Shown piece by piece: positions 42,490 through 51,733 of a stretch of 64,000 nt of DNA (within the stretch, counting starts at the first letter, position 1; the number at the start of each line of letters is the position of its first letter). The notes beneath the pieces were generated by a model. The model did no database searches. It was not told where the DNA came from and saw only the letters and a program-made list of their open reading frames with translations. The translations under genes and the position numbers were made by a program. This stretch comes from DATARH01 sp036268075 (GTDB taxonomy: Bacteria; Pseudomonadota; Alphaproteobacteria; ATCC43930; CGMCC-115725), in assembly GCA_036268075.1 (NCBI GenBank), contig DATAUV010000114.1, positions 19,876 to 83,875 of the forward strand, written 5' to 3'.

Positions 42490-43812
42490 TCAGCCGTACT
42501 GGCTTTGCGGCCAATCCAGCCCGTAATGCTCGCGGAGCGTCGTGCCTTCGTATTCGGTACGGAACAACCCGCGGCGCTGGAGGATCGGGATCACCTCGGT
42601 GGCGAAGGCGTCGAGCATTTGCGGGTAAAGCGGCGGCATCACGTTGAAGCCGTCGGCGGCGCCGTCCTCGAACCAGTCGACCATCAGATCGGCGACCTGC
42701 TCCGGGGTGCCGGCATAGGTGAAATGGCCTCGGGCGCCGGCCAGGTATGACAAGAGCTGGCGCAGGGTCGCGTTTTCGCGGCGGACGAAGTTGATGATGA
42801 CCTCGGTGCGGCTGCGAGCAGCCTGGACCGAGCCGGGGTCGGGGAAATCGTCGGCTGAGAGCGGTACGTCGAGCGGCAGATGCGAGAAATCGTGGCCGCC
42901 GAAGCGGTTCGACAGGCGCTTCCGGCCGACCTCGGTGTCGGCGAGGTCGTTGACCTCGCGGGCGAGGCGCTGCGCCTCGGCCTCGGTGCCGGCGATCATC
43001 GGGCTGAGGCCGGGAAGGATCAGCACCTGCCCAGGGTTGCGTCCCTCTTCCTGAACTAACGCTTTAAGATCGGCATAGAACTCCTTGGCCGTGGCCTTTT
43101 CCATATGCGCGGTGAAGACCGCCTCGGCGTGGCGGGCGGCGAAGCGGCGGCCGGTGTCGGACGAGCCGGCCTGCACCAGCACCGGCCGCCCCTGCGGACA
43201 GCGCGGCATGTTGAGCGGCCCCTCGACCTGGTAGAAATCGCCGCGGTGGCTGATCGGACGGATGCGGTCGGCGCGGGCGTATTTGCCGCTGGCGCGGTCG
43301 TCGAGCACCGCGTCCTCGGCCCAGCTATCCCACAGCGCCTTGACCACGGTCATGAACTCTTCGCCGCGGGCATAGCGGTCGGCGTGGCTCACCTGGCCCG
43401 AGCCGCCGAAATTCGCCGCCGCCGTCGCCAGCCACGAGGTGACGATGTTCCACGCCGCCCGGCCGTGGCTCATATGGTCGATCGAGGCGAATTGGCGGGC
43501 GAGGTTGAACGGCTCGGTATAGGTCGTCGACGCGGTGGCGATCATGCCGATGCGCTGCGTCGACACCGCGATCGCCGCGAGCACCGTCACCGGTTCGAGC
43601 CAGGTCCGCGCCGCCTGCGCCGCGTCGCCGCCGAGCGCGAGCTGGTCGGCGAGGAAGATCGAGTCGAACTTCGCCGTCTCGGCCCGGCGCGCCAGCTCGA
43701 TGTAATAGTCGATGTCGGTCAGCGGGCGCGGCGAAGTGCCGGGATGCCGCCACGACGCCTCGTGGTGGCCGCGGCTATGGAAGAACAGGTTGAGGTGCAT
43801 CCGGCGGGTCAT
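42490..43812 (-). CDS. NtaA/DszA-type FMNH2-dependent monooxygenase
   Basis: The third family member, 440 aa. Motifs: LNLFFHSRGHHEASWRHPG, FDSIFLADQLALGG, FASIDHMSHGRAAWNIVTSW, VLVQAGSSDTGRRFAA, and the C-terminal RRGLFRTEYEGTTLREHYGL. The ATG at 43812 (MTRRMHLNLFF) is preferred, with an alternative GTG/ATG nine codons upstream. The SWRHPG-type N-terminus resembles the xenobiotic/dibenzothiophene-sulfone subgroup. It is transcribed toward the TSUP gene. Confidence 0.92.
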   Translation of the reverse strand: MTRRMHLNLFFHSRGHHEASWRHPGTSPRPLTDIDYYIELARRAETAKFDSIFLADQLALGGDAAQAARTWLEPVTVLAAIAVSTQRIGMIATASTTYTEPFNLARQFASIDHMSHGRAAWNIVTSWLATAAANFGGSGQVSHADRYARGEEFMTVVKALWDSWAEDAVLDDRASGKYARADRIRPISHRGDFYQVEGPLNMPRCPQGRPVLVQAGSSDTGRRFAARHAEAVFTAHMEKATAKEFYADLKALVQEEGRNPGQVLILPGLSPMIAGTEAEAQRLAREVNDLADTEVGRKRLSNRFGGHDFSHLPLDVPLSADDFPDPGSVQAARSRTEVIINFVRRENATLRQLLSYLAGARGHFTYAGTPEQVADLMVDWFEDGAADGFNVMPPLYPQMLDAFATEVIPILQRRGLFRTEYEGTTLREHYGLDWPQSQYG

Positions 43813-43842
43813 CGCGCCATCCTGCCACCCTGGGGCCACCCG

Positions 43843-44481
43843 TCAATGTTGTTGGCGGCCGCCAAAACTCTTCGGGTCGAGGCCCGGCACGAGCCGGTCG
43901 TTCCGGTAGACGCCGTTCTTGTCGCGGACGTAGTTCATCGGCAGCAGCGTGAACGTCGCCGCGTCGAGCGCGGGCATCAGCCGCCCCTGCTCCCAGACAT
44001 GACGGGCATCGACCGCGTAGATGCTGAATTTCTCGCCGGGCGGCCGCTTCAACGACGGGTCGTCGGGCCAAATCAGGATGCGGAAGCTCGCCGGATCGGC
44101 GTTCGGCAGGATTTCTCCACGGTAAAAGACCGATTTCGCGTCCTCGCCGTATTCGTATTCCGCGAGGGGCCGAAAGCTCGCCGGATCGGCGCCCGCGATT
44201 GCGGCGCCCTCATAAAAGACATGGCTCCGGTCGGCGCCGTAAAATTCGTCGTCGCCGTGCTCGCACGGCCCGAGTGCATGGGCCGGCAGGGGAACCGCCT
44301 TGAAATCCCCATCGGCCCCGGCCACTCGGATTTTCGCCCCGTAAAAATGGTAAATCACCGCGCCGCCCGCGATCGAATAGTGCGGCGGCCCGCCCGGTCG
44401 GCAGGTCGTCGCAAGAACCGGCCGGGAAAAGCAGAGGAAAGCCAACCCGGCTAAAATAAATCTAACGCACCATCCCCGCAT
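43843..44481 (-). CDS. DKNYY-domain secreted protein
   Basis: A 212-aa protein with a signal peptide (MRGWCVRFILAGLAFLCFSRPVLA) and repeated DKNYY-type segments. The family's short motif 'YxxDKxxVYYxGxxLxGADPxSF' is seen as RSHVFYEGAAIAGADPASFR, AKSVFYRGEILPNADPASFR and RDKNGVYRNDRLVPGLDPKSFG. Function of the family is not known; many are periplasmic or surface proteins. It ends 31 bp before the start of the monooxygenase gene downstream on the same strand. Confidence 0.82.
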   Translation of the reverse strand: MRGWCVRFILAGLAFLCFSRPVLATTCRPGGPPHYSIAGGAVIYHFYGAKIRVAGADGDFKAVPLPAHALGPCEHGDDEFYGADRSHVFYEGAAIAGADPASFRPLAEYEYGEDAKSVFYRGEILPNADPASFRILIWPDDPSLKRPPGEKFSIYAVDARHVWEQGRLMPALDAATFTLLPMNYVRDKNGVYRNDRLVPGLDPKSFGGRQQH

Positions 44482-44696
44482 CGCGACAGCACCATCGGCT
44501 TTCAAATACAGTCGGGTACCTCGGCCGCAGCCGTCAGTTCGGGCAATACCTTCGGTCGCAACTGCCACGCGCGACAGTTGCGCGGCCTTCGATAAAAATA
44601 GTAGCAATAACGCCGCCGGGCAAACGACACCGCGTTGCCGCTCCGGGAACGGGAGCGCCGCCCGTGGCTGCCGGGGCGTCGGGGGAGATCAAGCAA

Positions 44697-46451
44697 ATGG
44701 CCGGCTTAAAAATCAACGTAACCTACGGGGCGAGCGTCACCGCGCTGCAATCCACCAACGCGGCGCTTTACGCGCAGTACACCAACGCCATCCAGACCGC
44801 GGTCAACTATTTCCAAAGCGCCATCGTCACCCCGATAACGGTCACCATCACTTTCGGCTGGGGCGAGGCCGGCGGCACCCCGATCACCGCGGGCACCGGC
44901 GGCGCCAGCAGCACGTTTATCTTTCCCACGACCTACGCGCAGCTATTGGTGCAGGCGAAGGCGGCGCTGACCACCTCGCCGATCCAGGTCGCGGCGCTCG
45001 CGTCCCTGCCCCAGACCGATCCGACCAGCGGCGCGGCTTTCTCGATCGCCACCGCCGAGGCCGCCGCGCTCGGCTTCGATACCACGGGATATACGATCGG
45101 CGGCGGGGCCGGGCTGAGCAGCACGATGAATTGGGCCTGGACGCAGAACAACATTCCCGCCGGCGCGAGCGACGCGATCGGCACGCTGGAGCATGAGATT
45201 TCGGAGGTGCTCGGCCGCTCCGACAGCGGCGGCAAGGACGGCCAGTACAGCTTCCTCGACATGTTCCGCTACACGGCGGCGAACGGGCTGTCGACCAACC
45301 CGATCGGCGCCCAGGCCGGTGTGCGCGACCAGCCCTTCGTCGGCGGGTACAACGCCAACGCGCCGTCGTATTTCTCGTATAACGGCACGACCAACACGCT
45401 GGTTTACGAGACACCGGAGAATGTCGCGGGCGGCTCCGATGTCGGCGACTGGTCGCCCGCGGTGCCGAGCGACTCGTTCGGCGACGCCAACACCACCGCC
45501 ACCCCCGACCTCGTCTCGCCGACCGATCTCGCGACGATGAACGTGCTCGGCTACACGTTGACCGGAAGCGCGCTGCCGGCCAATCTCGGCGGCGCCGGCA
45601 AGTCCGGCATCCTGATGACCAACAACGCCACCGGCGCGCTGGTGCTGGTGGGGTCAAAGACCGACCTCACCGCGAGCTATCAGCAGATCGGCGGCATCGG
45701 CACGGAATGGCAGATCGCCGGGTATGGCGATTTCCTCGGCGACGGCGCCGACGGCTTCCTGATGTACGACACGAAAAGCGGCGCCATCGTCGTCGGCGAG
45801 GACGACAACGGCACCGCGCAATACATCCAGGTGGGCGCGGTCGGGTCGGAGTGGAGCTTTGTCGGCGCCGGCCAGTTCGCCGGCCAGGCGACCAGCGACT
45901 TTCTGCTGCGCAACAACAACGGCACGCTGGTCGTCGGTGCGGTGACGGGCGGGGCCGCGGCCTACACGGCGATCGGCGGCATCGGCAGCGACTGGTCGAT
46001 CAACGGAACCGGCGACCTCCTCGGCGACGGCCAGACCGGCTTCCTGATGGAACAGACGAACGGCACCCTGGTCGTCGGCGAGGATGTGGGCGGCACCGCG
46101 CACTACACCGCGATCGGCGGGATCGGCCCGGAGTGGAACATCCTCGGCACCGGCGACCTGCTCGACGACGGGCAGGACGACTTCCTGATGCGCAGCAGCG
46201 CTTCGGGAGCGCTGGTCGTCGGCGAGGTCGTCGGCGGCGCCGCGCAATATACCCAGGTCGGCGGCATCGGCTCCGAATGGGAATTTCTCGGCATCGGCGA
46301 TTACGACGGCGCGAGCAACGCCGAGTTCGCGATGCTCGACACCCATAGCGGCGCGCTGGTGATCGGCACCGTGCTCAGCGGCTCGGCGAGCTATCAGCAG
46401 ATCGGCGGGGTCGGGGTCAGCGACTGGACCTTCCACGTGCCGGTCGGATAG
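44697..46451 (+). CDS. Metalloprotease-like protein with C-terminal FG-GAP-type repeats
   Basis: A 584-aa protein resembling the NF038122 family of putative metalloproteases. The N-terminal half begins with a LKINVTYGASVTAL strand and carries the motif EHEISEVLGR near residue 166, with HE-x-x-E instead of HExxH. From about residue 285 there are six repeats of about 47 residues of the type IGGIGxEWxxxGxGDxxGDGxxxFLM..GxLVVG, similar to FG-GAP/VCBS propeller blades. There is no signal peptide, so secretion, if any, would be by type I or another route. GGGGGAGA sits 8 nt before the ATG at 44697. Confidence 0.8.
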   Translation: MAGLKINVTYGASVTALQSTNAALYAQYTNAIQTAVNYFQSAIVTPITVTITFGWGEAGGTPITAGTGGASSTFIFPTTYAQLLVQAKAALTTSPIQVAALASLPQTDPTSGAAFSIATAEAAALGFDTTGYTIGGGAGLSSTMNWAWTQNNIPAGASDAIGTLEHEISEVLGRSDSGGKDGQYSFLDMFRYTAANGLSTNPIGAQAGVRDQPFVGGYNANAPSYFSYNGTTNTLVYETPENVAGGSDVGDWSPAVPSDSFGDANTTATPDLVSPTDLATMNVLGYTLTGSALPANLGGAGKSGILMTNNATGALVLVGSKTDLTASYQQIGGIGTEWQIAGYGDFLGDGADGFLMYDTKSGAIVVGEDDNGTAQYIQVGAVGSEWSFVGAGQFAGQATSDFLLRNNNGTLVVGAVTGGAAAYTAIGGIGSDWSINGTGDLLGDGQTGFLMEQTNGTLVVGEDVGGTAHYTAIGGIGPEWNILGTGDLLDDGQDDFLMRSSASGALVVGEVVGGAAQYTQVGGIGSEWEFLGIGDYDGASNAEFAMLDTHSGALVIGTVLSGSASYQQIGGVGVSDWTFHVPVG

Positions 46452-46469
46452 GTCGGTAGGGCTTATGGG

Positions 46470-47702
46470 TCAGATGATCTTGCGCTCGCGCAGCGCGGCG
46501 ATCTCGTCCGCGCTGTAACCGAGCCGTCCGAGCGCCCAGTCGTTGTCGGCGCCGAGCTCGGGCGCGACGCCGATCTTGGCCGGCGTCTCCGAGAAATTCC
46601 ACGGCGACCCGTGGACCTTGAGCCGCTTGCCGTGCTTCGGGTAGTCGATCTCGGTGACGTAGCCGTTGGCGATGACGTCGGGGTCGTTCGACGCTTCGAG
46701 CAGCGTGTTGATCGGCGCCGAGACGATGTCGGCCGCACGCAGCCGCGCCACCCAATCATCGCGCGGGCCGGTTGCGAACAGCTCGTCGAGCTTGGCCAGC
46801 AGCGCCTGGCGCCGGTCGTCATGGCCGATGATGACGCCGAGATTGCCGAACCCCGCCGCCTCCAGCGCCTCGTAGAAACCCACCGCCTGCATCGCCGCGC
46901 GCCACGGCCGCTCGCCGTTGAGCTGGAACACCAGCGGCTTGCCGTCGCGGTCGTTAAAGCTGGCGCTGATCCCGGGCCGCTCCGGCGTGCCGGTGATGCG
47001 CGCCTGGCCGGTGACCGGATCCTGGTTGCGCCACATCGCCGTCGTCAGGGTCCAGCCCATCAGCCGGACCTGGCCGCCGAGCAGCGAGCAGTCGATCTTT
47101 TGCCCGATCCCGGTCGCGCGGGCATAGGTCAGCGCCGCCAGCGCGCCGCCAAAGGCGAGGATCGCGCAGGTCTCGTCGGCGACCGAGACGATACCGGTGC
47201 GAAACGGCGCGCCCGGGGTCGAATACGCCTCGGCGATGCCGCCCAGCGCCTGCGCCATCGAGTCGGTGCCCGGCAGATGCGCGTTCGGCCCCTTCGGCCC
47301 GTAGCCCGACACCGACATGTAGACGAGGCGCGGGTTGATCTTGCGCAAATCCTCGTAGCCGAACCCGTTCTTCTCGGCGGCGCCGGGGCGAAAATTCTGG
47401 CCGAAGATGTCGGCCTCGGCGACGAGCTTCTTCAAGATTTCGCGCGCCTCGGCCTCTTTCAGGTTGAGCGTGACGCTCTTCACGCCGCGGTTGTTGGTCT
47501 CGAAATAGGTGCTCGGCATCCCCGGCAGCACGGTCGAGCCGCGCGAGTTGTCGCCGATTTCGGGCACCTCGATCTTGATCACCTCGGCGCCGAGATCGGC
47601 CATCAGCATGTAGGGCACCGTGCCGGCCTGCGCGGTCGAGCAGGCGACGACCTTGACCCCCTGAAGCGGCCCATGTGGCGCGGTGGTCGGCCCCTCGGTC
47701 AT
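46470..47702 (-). CDS. CaiB/BaiF-type CoA-transferase (family III)
   Basis: A 410-aa CoA-transferase that moves CoA between carboxylic acids. The N-terminus GVKVVACSTAQAGTVPYMLMADLGAEVIKIE is the CoA-binding segment; the catalytic Asp is in LPGTDSMAQALGG. FNDRDGKPLVFQLNGERPW and the C-terminal GADNDW are also typical. The start ATG overlaps the stop of the VOC gene (ATGA), so the two are co-translated. The substrate acid is unknown. Confidence 0.93.
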   Translation of the reverse strand: MTEGPTTAPHGPLQGVKVVACSTAQAGTVPYMLMADLGAEVIKIEVPEIGDNSRGSTVLPGMPSTYFETNNRGVKSVTLNLKEAEAREILKKLVAEADIFGQNFRPGAAEKNGFGYEDLRKINPRLVYMSVSGYGPKGPNAHLPGTDSMAQALGGIAEAYSTPGAPFRTGIVSVADETCAILAFGGALAALTYARATGIGQKIDCSLLGGQVRLMGWTLTTAMWRNQDPVTGQARITGTPERPGISASFNDRDGKPLVFQLNGERPWRAAMQAVGFYEALEAAGFGNLGVIIGHDDRRQALLAKLDELFATGPRDDWVARLRAADIVSAPINTLLEASNDPDVIANGYVTEIDYPKHGKRLKVHGSPWNFSETPAKIGVAPELGADNDWALGRLGYSADEIAALRERKII

Positions 47703-48124
47703 CGACGCATCTCCATCAATTCGATGCTGACCCCGTCCGGCGCGGCGACGTAGCAGAGGAGGCTGCCGCCGACGCCCGCCTTCAGCTCGACCGGCAGCTT
47801 GACGCCCTTCTTGCGCAGCGAATCGCAGAGCGCGGTCAGGTCGCCTTCGTAGATGAAGCCGAAATGGTCGGTGCCCCAGGAATTGTGGCTGGAGAAATCG
47901 GAATAGGGCTGGATCGCCCGCGCCGGCGCCGGTTCCTCGCCGGGGCGGCGGCCGCGGATCAGGATGATCGCCCCGCCCAATTCGACGAAAATCTGCGGCG
48001 CGCCGCGGGCAACCGTGTCCTTCGCGATCGTCGCGCCCAGCATCTCGACATACCAGTTCGCCGAGGCCTTCGGATCCTCGCTGATGATGTGGACATGGTC
48101 GAATTTGAACGCCGGATTGCTCAT
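47699..48124 (-). CDS. VOC family protein
   Basis: A 141-aa glyoxalase-like protein. It opens FKFDHVHIISEDPKASANWY (metal-ligand His), has DHFGFIYEGDLTAL in the second module (second His) and ends APDGVSIELMEM (Glu). The metal set is complete enough for a lyase or epimerase. It overlaps the CoA-transferase by 4 bp, suggesting an epimerase or lyase in a CoA-thioester pathway. Divergent recQ starts 59 bp away. Confidence 0.9.
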   Translation of the reverse strand: MSNPAFKFDHVHIISEDPKASANWYVEMLGATIAKDTVARGAPQIFVELGGAIILIRGRRPGEEPAPARAIQPYSDFSSHNSWGTDHFGFIYEGDLTALCDSLRKKGVKLPVELKAGVGGSLLCYVAAPDGVSIELMEMRR

Positions 48125-48183
48125 CGCCGCGCCTCCCGAAAAAGCCCCTGAGACTAACCCGCCATCGTGCTATTCCGATACCC

Positions 48184-50010
48184 ATGCCGCTCGACGACAT
48201 CGACATCGAGACTCCGCTCGCCGCCTTGCACCGGGTTTTCGGCTATTCGAGCTTTCGCGGGGCGCAGCAGGAGATCGTCGAGCACGTCGTCGCCGGCGGC
48301 GATGCGGTCGTGCTGATGCCGACGGGCGGCGGCAAGTCCTTGTGCTACCAGCTTCCGGCGTTGCTGCGGCCCGGCATCGGCGTCGTCGTGTCTCCGCTGA
48401 TCGCGCTGATGAAGGACCAGGTCGACGCGCTGCGTCAGGCCGGGCTGCGGGCCGCCGCGCTTAACTCGTCGCTGGCCTATTTCGAGGTGCAGGAGATCGA
48501 GGAGGCCGCCCGGCGCGGCGAGCTCGACCTGCTTTACGTCTCGCCCGAACGGCTGGTGATGCCGCAATGCCTCGCGCTTTTGCGGAAATGCCGGGTCGCG
48601 CTCTTCGCGGTCGACGAGGCGCATTGCATCTCGCAATGGGGCCACGATTTCCGCCGCGACTACCAAGCGCTCGGCCTTCTCAAGGAGGCATTCCCCGAGA
48701 CGCCGCTGATGGCGCTGACCGCCACCGCCGACGACCCGACCCGGCGCGACATCGCCTTGCGCCTGCACCTCGAAGACGCCCGACTTTTCGCCGCCGGATA
48801 CGACCGCCCCAACATCTTCTACCGTGTCGTCGCGAAGCATACGCCGCGCGACGACCTGTTGCGCTTTCTCAACGACGAGCACGCGGGCGATGCGGGGATC
48901 GTCTATTGCCTGACGCGGAAGGCGGTCGAGGACATCGCCCAGTGGCTCAGCGCGCATGGCCGCGAGGCCCTGCCCTACCATGCCGGCCTCCCCGCCGAGA
49001 CGCGCCAGCGCAACCAGGACCGCTTTATCCGCGAGGAGGGCCTGATCGTCGTCGCGACGGTCGCGTTCGGCATGGGGATCGACAAGCCGAACGTGCGTTT
49101 TGTCGCGCATCTCGACGCCCCGAAAAACCTCGAAGCCTATTACCAGGAAACCGGCCGCGCCGGGCGCGACGGCCTCCCGGCGAATGCCTGGATGAGCTAT
49201 GGCATCGCCGATGTGATGAACCTGCGGCGGCTCATCGAATCCGCCGATATCGACGAGCGCCAGCGCCGCATCGAGCGCCAGAAATCCGAGGCGCTGATCG
49301 GTTTCTGCGAGACCGTCGACTGCCGCCGGCAGGCGCTCCTCGGCTATTTCGGCGAGCGTGAGCATCCCCCGTGCGGGAATTGCGACAATTGCCGCGCCCC
49401 GGTCGAAAGCTGGGACGGCACGGTCGCGGCGCAAAAGGCGCTGTCGGCGGTCTATCGCACCGGCCAGCGCTTTGGCGCGCACCACCTCGTCGACGTGTTG
49501 ACCGGCAACGCCACCGAGCGCATCCGCCAGCTCGGCCATGACGGGCTCAAAACCTTTGGCGTCGGCACCGAATTGAACGGGCTCGGCTGGCTCTCGGTGA
49601 TCCGCCAGCTTGTCGCGCAGGGCCATCTGCAGCCCGACCCGGAGGGCCACGGGGGGCTCATGCTCGGCGACAGCGGCGCCGACATTCTGCGCGGCAACCG
49701 CGACATCCGCTTCCGCACCGAGCAGCCCCGCACCCGCGGCACCCGCCGCAAAGCCGCCGCCAAATCCGTCTCGGGCGAGCCCCTCGACACGGCGGCCGAG
49801 GCGCTGTGGCAGGCGCTCCGCGCGTGGCGTCTCGAAGAAGCCCGCCGCCAGGAACTGCCGCCCTACGTGATCTTCCACGACGCGACCCTGATCGAAGTCG
49901 CCCGCCGCCGGCCTGCGACGTTGGACGCCCTCGCCGACATCCCCGGCATCGGCCGCAGCAAACTCGACCGCTACGGCGAGGCGCTGTTGGGGGTGATCAG
50001 AGAAACATAG
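48184..50010 (+). CDS. recQ: ATP-dependent DNA helicase RecQ
   Basis: A 608-aa 3'-5' DNA helicase for recombination and replication restart. Helicase motifs: FRGAQQEIVEHVVAG (motif 0), Walker A MPTGGGKSLCYQLPA, Walker B/DExH VDEAHCISQWGHDFR, LTATADD (motif III), ATVAFGMGIDKPNVRFV and QETGRAGRDG (V-VI). The RQC zinc site is CRRQALLGYFGE...CGNCDNC, followed by a winged helix. The HRDC domain is at the C-terminus (about 530-605). Length and architecture match E. coli RecQ. Confidence 0.97.
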   Translation: MPLDDIDIETPLAALHRVFGYSSFRGAQQEIVEHVVAGGDAVVLMPTGGGKSLCYQLPALLRPGIGVVVSPLIALMKDQVDALRQAGLRAAALNSSLAYFEVQEIEEAARRGELDLLYVSPERLVMPQCLALLRKCRVALFAVDEAHCISQWGHDFRRDYQALGLLKEAFPETPLMALTATADDPTRRDIALRLHLEDARLFAAGYDRPNIFYRVVAKHTPRDDLLRFLNDEHAGDAGIVYCLTRKAVEDIAQWLSAHGREALPYHAGLPAETRQRNQDRFIREEGLIVVATVAFGMGIDKPNVRFVAHLDAPKNLEAYYQETGRAGRDGLPANAWMSYGIADVMNLRRLIESADIDERQRRIERQKSEALIGFCETVDCRRQALLGYFGEREHPPCGNCDNCRAPVESWDGTVAAQKALSAVYRTGQRFGAHHLVDVLTGNATERIRQLGHDGLKTFGVGTELNGLGWLSVIRQLVAQGHLQPDPEGHGGLMLGDSGADILRGNRDIRFRTEQPRTRGTRRKAAAKSVSGEPLDTAAEALWQALRAWRLEEARRQELPPYVIFHDATLIEVARRRPATLDALADIPGIGRSKLDRYGEALLGVIRET

Positions 50011-50030
50011 GTGGCGGCGCAATTTTTGGT

Positions 50031-50112
50031 CGTCATCCCGGCGGAGGCCGGGACCCACTGTTCAGACGCATGAGCCGCCGATGAGTAGGTCCCGGCCTGC
50101 GCCGGGATGACG
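50031..50112. repeat. REP-like palindrome, copy 5
   Basis: CGTCATCCCGGCGGAGGCCG and CGGCCTGCGCCGGGATGACG flank a spacer with ACGCATGAGCCGCCGATGAG. It lies between the convergent recQ and flavoprotein genes and may act as a bidirectional terminator. Confidence 0.85.
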
Positions 50113-50140
50113 AACTGGTTTGTGTTGTCGTTTGACCTGC

Positions 50141-51625
50141 TTATTCCCACCGCTTCTCCCCGGCCGCGTTCCGCCCGGAGATGCGGCCGAAGGCCAGGCA
50201 TTCGCCGATATTGCCGGTGCCTTGGTAGAGGTAGCTGTAGATCGAGCCGAGCTCGCCGGCGCTGTAGAGCCGGGGGATCGGCGAGCCGTCGGGGCGGACG
50301 ATCTGGCCGCGCTCGTTGCGGCGTGGCCCGCCCTGGGTGTTGAGCATCGAGGGCGACATCTCGACCGCGTAGTACGGCGGCGCGGCGATCGGCGCGAGCA
50401 TCAGCCGGCGGCCGTAATCCTCGTCGCGCTTGGCCTCCATCTGCCGGTTCCAGCGCGCGACCGACTCCGCCAGCGCCGCCGGGTCGAGCCCCACCAGCGC
50501 GGCGAGCGCCTCGATGCTGTCGGCCCGCTTGACCCAGCCTTTCGCCACCTCGGCGCTGTTGTCGGCGCTCCATTCGTAGCGCTCGACGATCTGGGTCCAG
50601 CCGTGGCTCGGGTGGGCGTCGTAGAGCGGGCCGGCGGCGAACAGCGCGTGGTCGACGATCAGATACATCGGGCACGGCACCGATAGCGGCAGCCAGCGCC
50701 CGTTCATCGGCACCTTGCCGTGGCGGGTCTTGAACTTCTCGTCGCAAAACCGCCTTCCGTCCGGGCCGACGACGATCATCCCGCCCGGCTGCTCCTTGCT
50801 GTAATGCAGCGCCTGCATCGAGAACGAGGTGCGCACCTCGGGCACTTTCAGCGCCATCGACGGGCCGGCGTAGTTGTTCATGTGCCAAAGGTCGGCGCCG
50901 ACCGCCATCGCCATCGAAATGCCGTCGCCCTCGTTGTAGGGACTGCCCGAGGTGTAGCAATAGGGCACACCGGGCAGGTAGTTGCGGATCATCTCCTGGT
51001 TGTTCTCGAACCCGCCGCAGGTCAGCACGACGCCCTTGCGCGCCTTGACGGCAAAGGGCTTTCCGCCGCGCTCGGCCGCGACCCCGACGATCTCGCCGGT
51101 GGCCTTGTCCTGGATAAGCTCGCGGGCCGGGCTGTCGTAGAGGATCGAAATCGGCCGCTCCTTCACCAGGCTCTCGAACCGCTGCCAGGTATAGGAATAG
51201 CCGTAGGTCGGGCCGTCGTGGAATTTGTGGACCGCGCCCGATCCGGGTAGGTCGGGGAACTCGATCCCGACCGGCGGGTGCTGGTGCTCCTGCGGGTCGC
51301 CGCCGAGGCTTTGGAGCCAGGCGTTGTTGCGCCCCATCTCGTCCGCCCACACCGCCACCATCTCGGGCGGCACGGTGTAGGGTCCGCACAAGGCGGTCAG
51401 ATAGGCGGCGGCGTCCGATGCCGACGAGGTGTTGAGATACCCCTGCCCGGCGACGCGCGTGTTGCCGCCGTGCTGCCCCTCGGGCGCCTTTTCGAGCATC
51501 ACCACTCGGGCGCCGAGATCATGCGCGGTGACCGATGCGGCAACCCCGGCCGCGCCGAACCCGACGACCACGACATCCGCGTCCAAATCCCAGTTTTCTG
51601 GCCCTGACAAGCGCTGCTCCCTCAC
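50141..51625 (-). CDS. FAD-dependent oxidoreductase (FAD-binding-2/fumarate reductase type)
   Basis: A 494-aa flavoprotein. The FAD Rossmann motif VVVGFGAAGVAASVTAHDLG is near residue 20; the second FAD-binding motif is GVVLTCGGFENN. A LYSAGELGSIYSYLYQGTGNIGECLAFGRISG end segment is typical for fumarate reductase/ketosteroid dehydrogenase-like enzymes (FAD_binding_2). The start is GTG at 51625. No membrane anchor or haem motif is visible, so electrons may go to a soluble acceptor. Substrate unknown. Confidence 0.9.
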   Translation of the reverse strand: MREQRLSGPENWDLDADVVVVGFGAAGVAASVTAHDLGARVVMLEKAPEGQHGGNTRVAGQGYLNTSSASDAAAYLTALCGPYTVPPEMVAVWADEMGRNNAWLQSLGGDPQEHQHPPVGIEFPDLPGSGAVHKFHDGPTYGYSYTWQRFESLVKERPISILYDSPARELIQDKATGEIVGVAAERGGKPFAVKARKGVVLTCGGFENNQEMIRNYLPGVPYCYTSGSPYNEGDGISMAMAVGADLWHMNNYAGPSMALKVPEVRTSFSMQALHYSKEQPGGMIVVGPDGRRFCDEKFKTRHGKVPMNGRWLPLSVPCPMYLIVDHALFAAGPLYDAHPSHGWTQIVERYEWSADNSAEVAKGWVKRADSIEALAALVGLDPAALAESVARWNRQMEAKRDEDYGRRLMLAPIAAPPYYAVEMSPSMLNTQGGPRRNERGQIVRPDGSPIPRLYSAGELGSIYSYLYQGTGNIGECLAFGRISGRNAAGEKRWE

Positions 51626-51733
51626 CCGCGTTGCGGCGATCGACCCTCTCGGATTCGCGGCGATCGCGCAAGGTTAAGCAATCGTTCACTCCACACCGCC
51701 ATTTTGGAGAACGAATTCGGCACTTTTCGCGGG

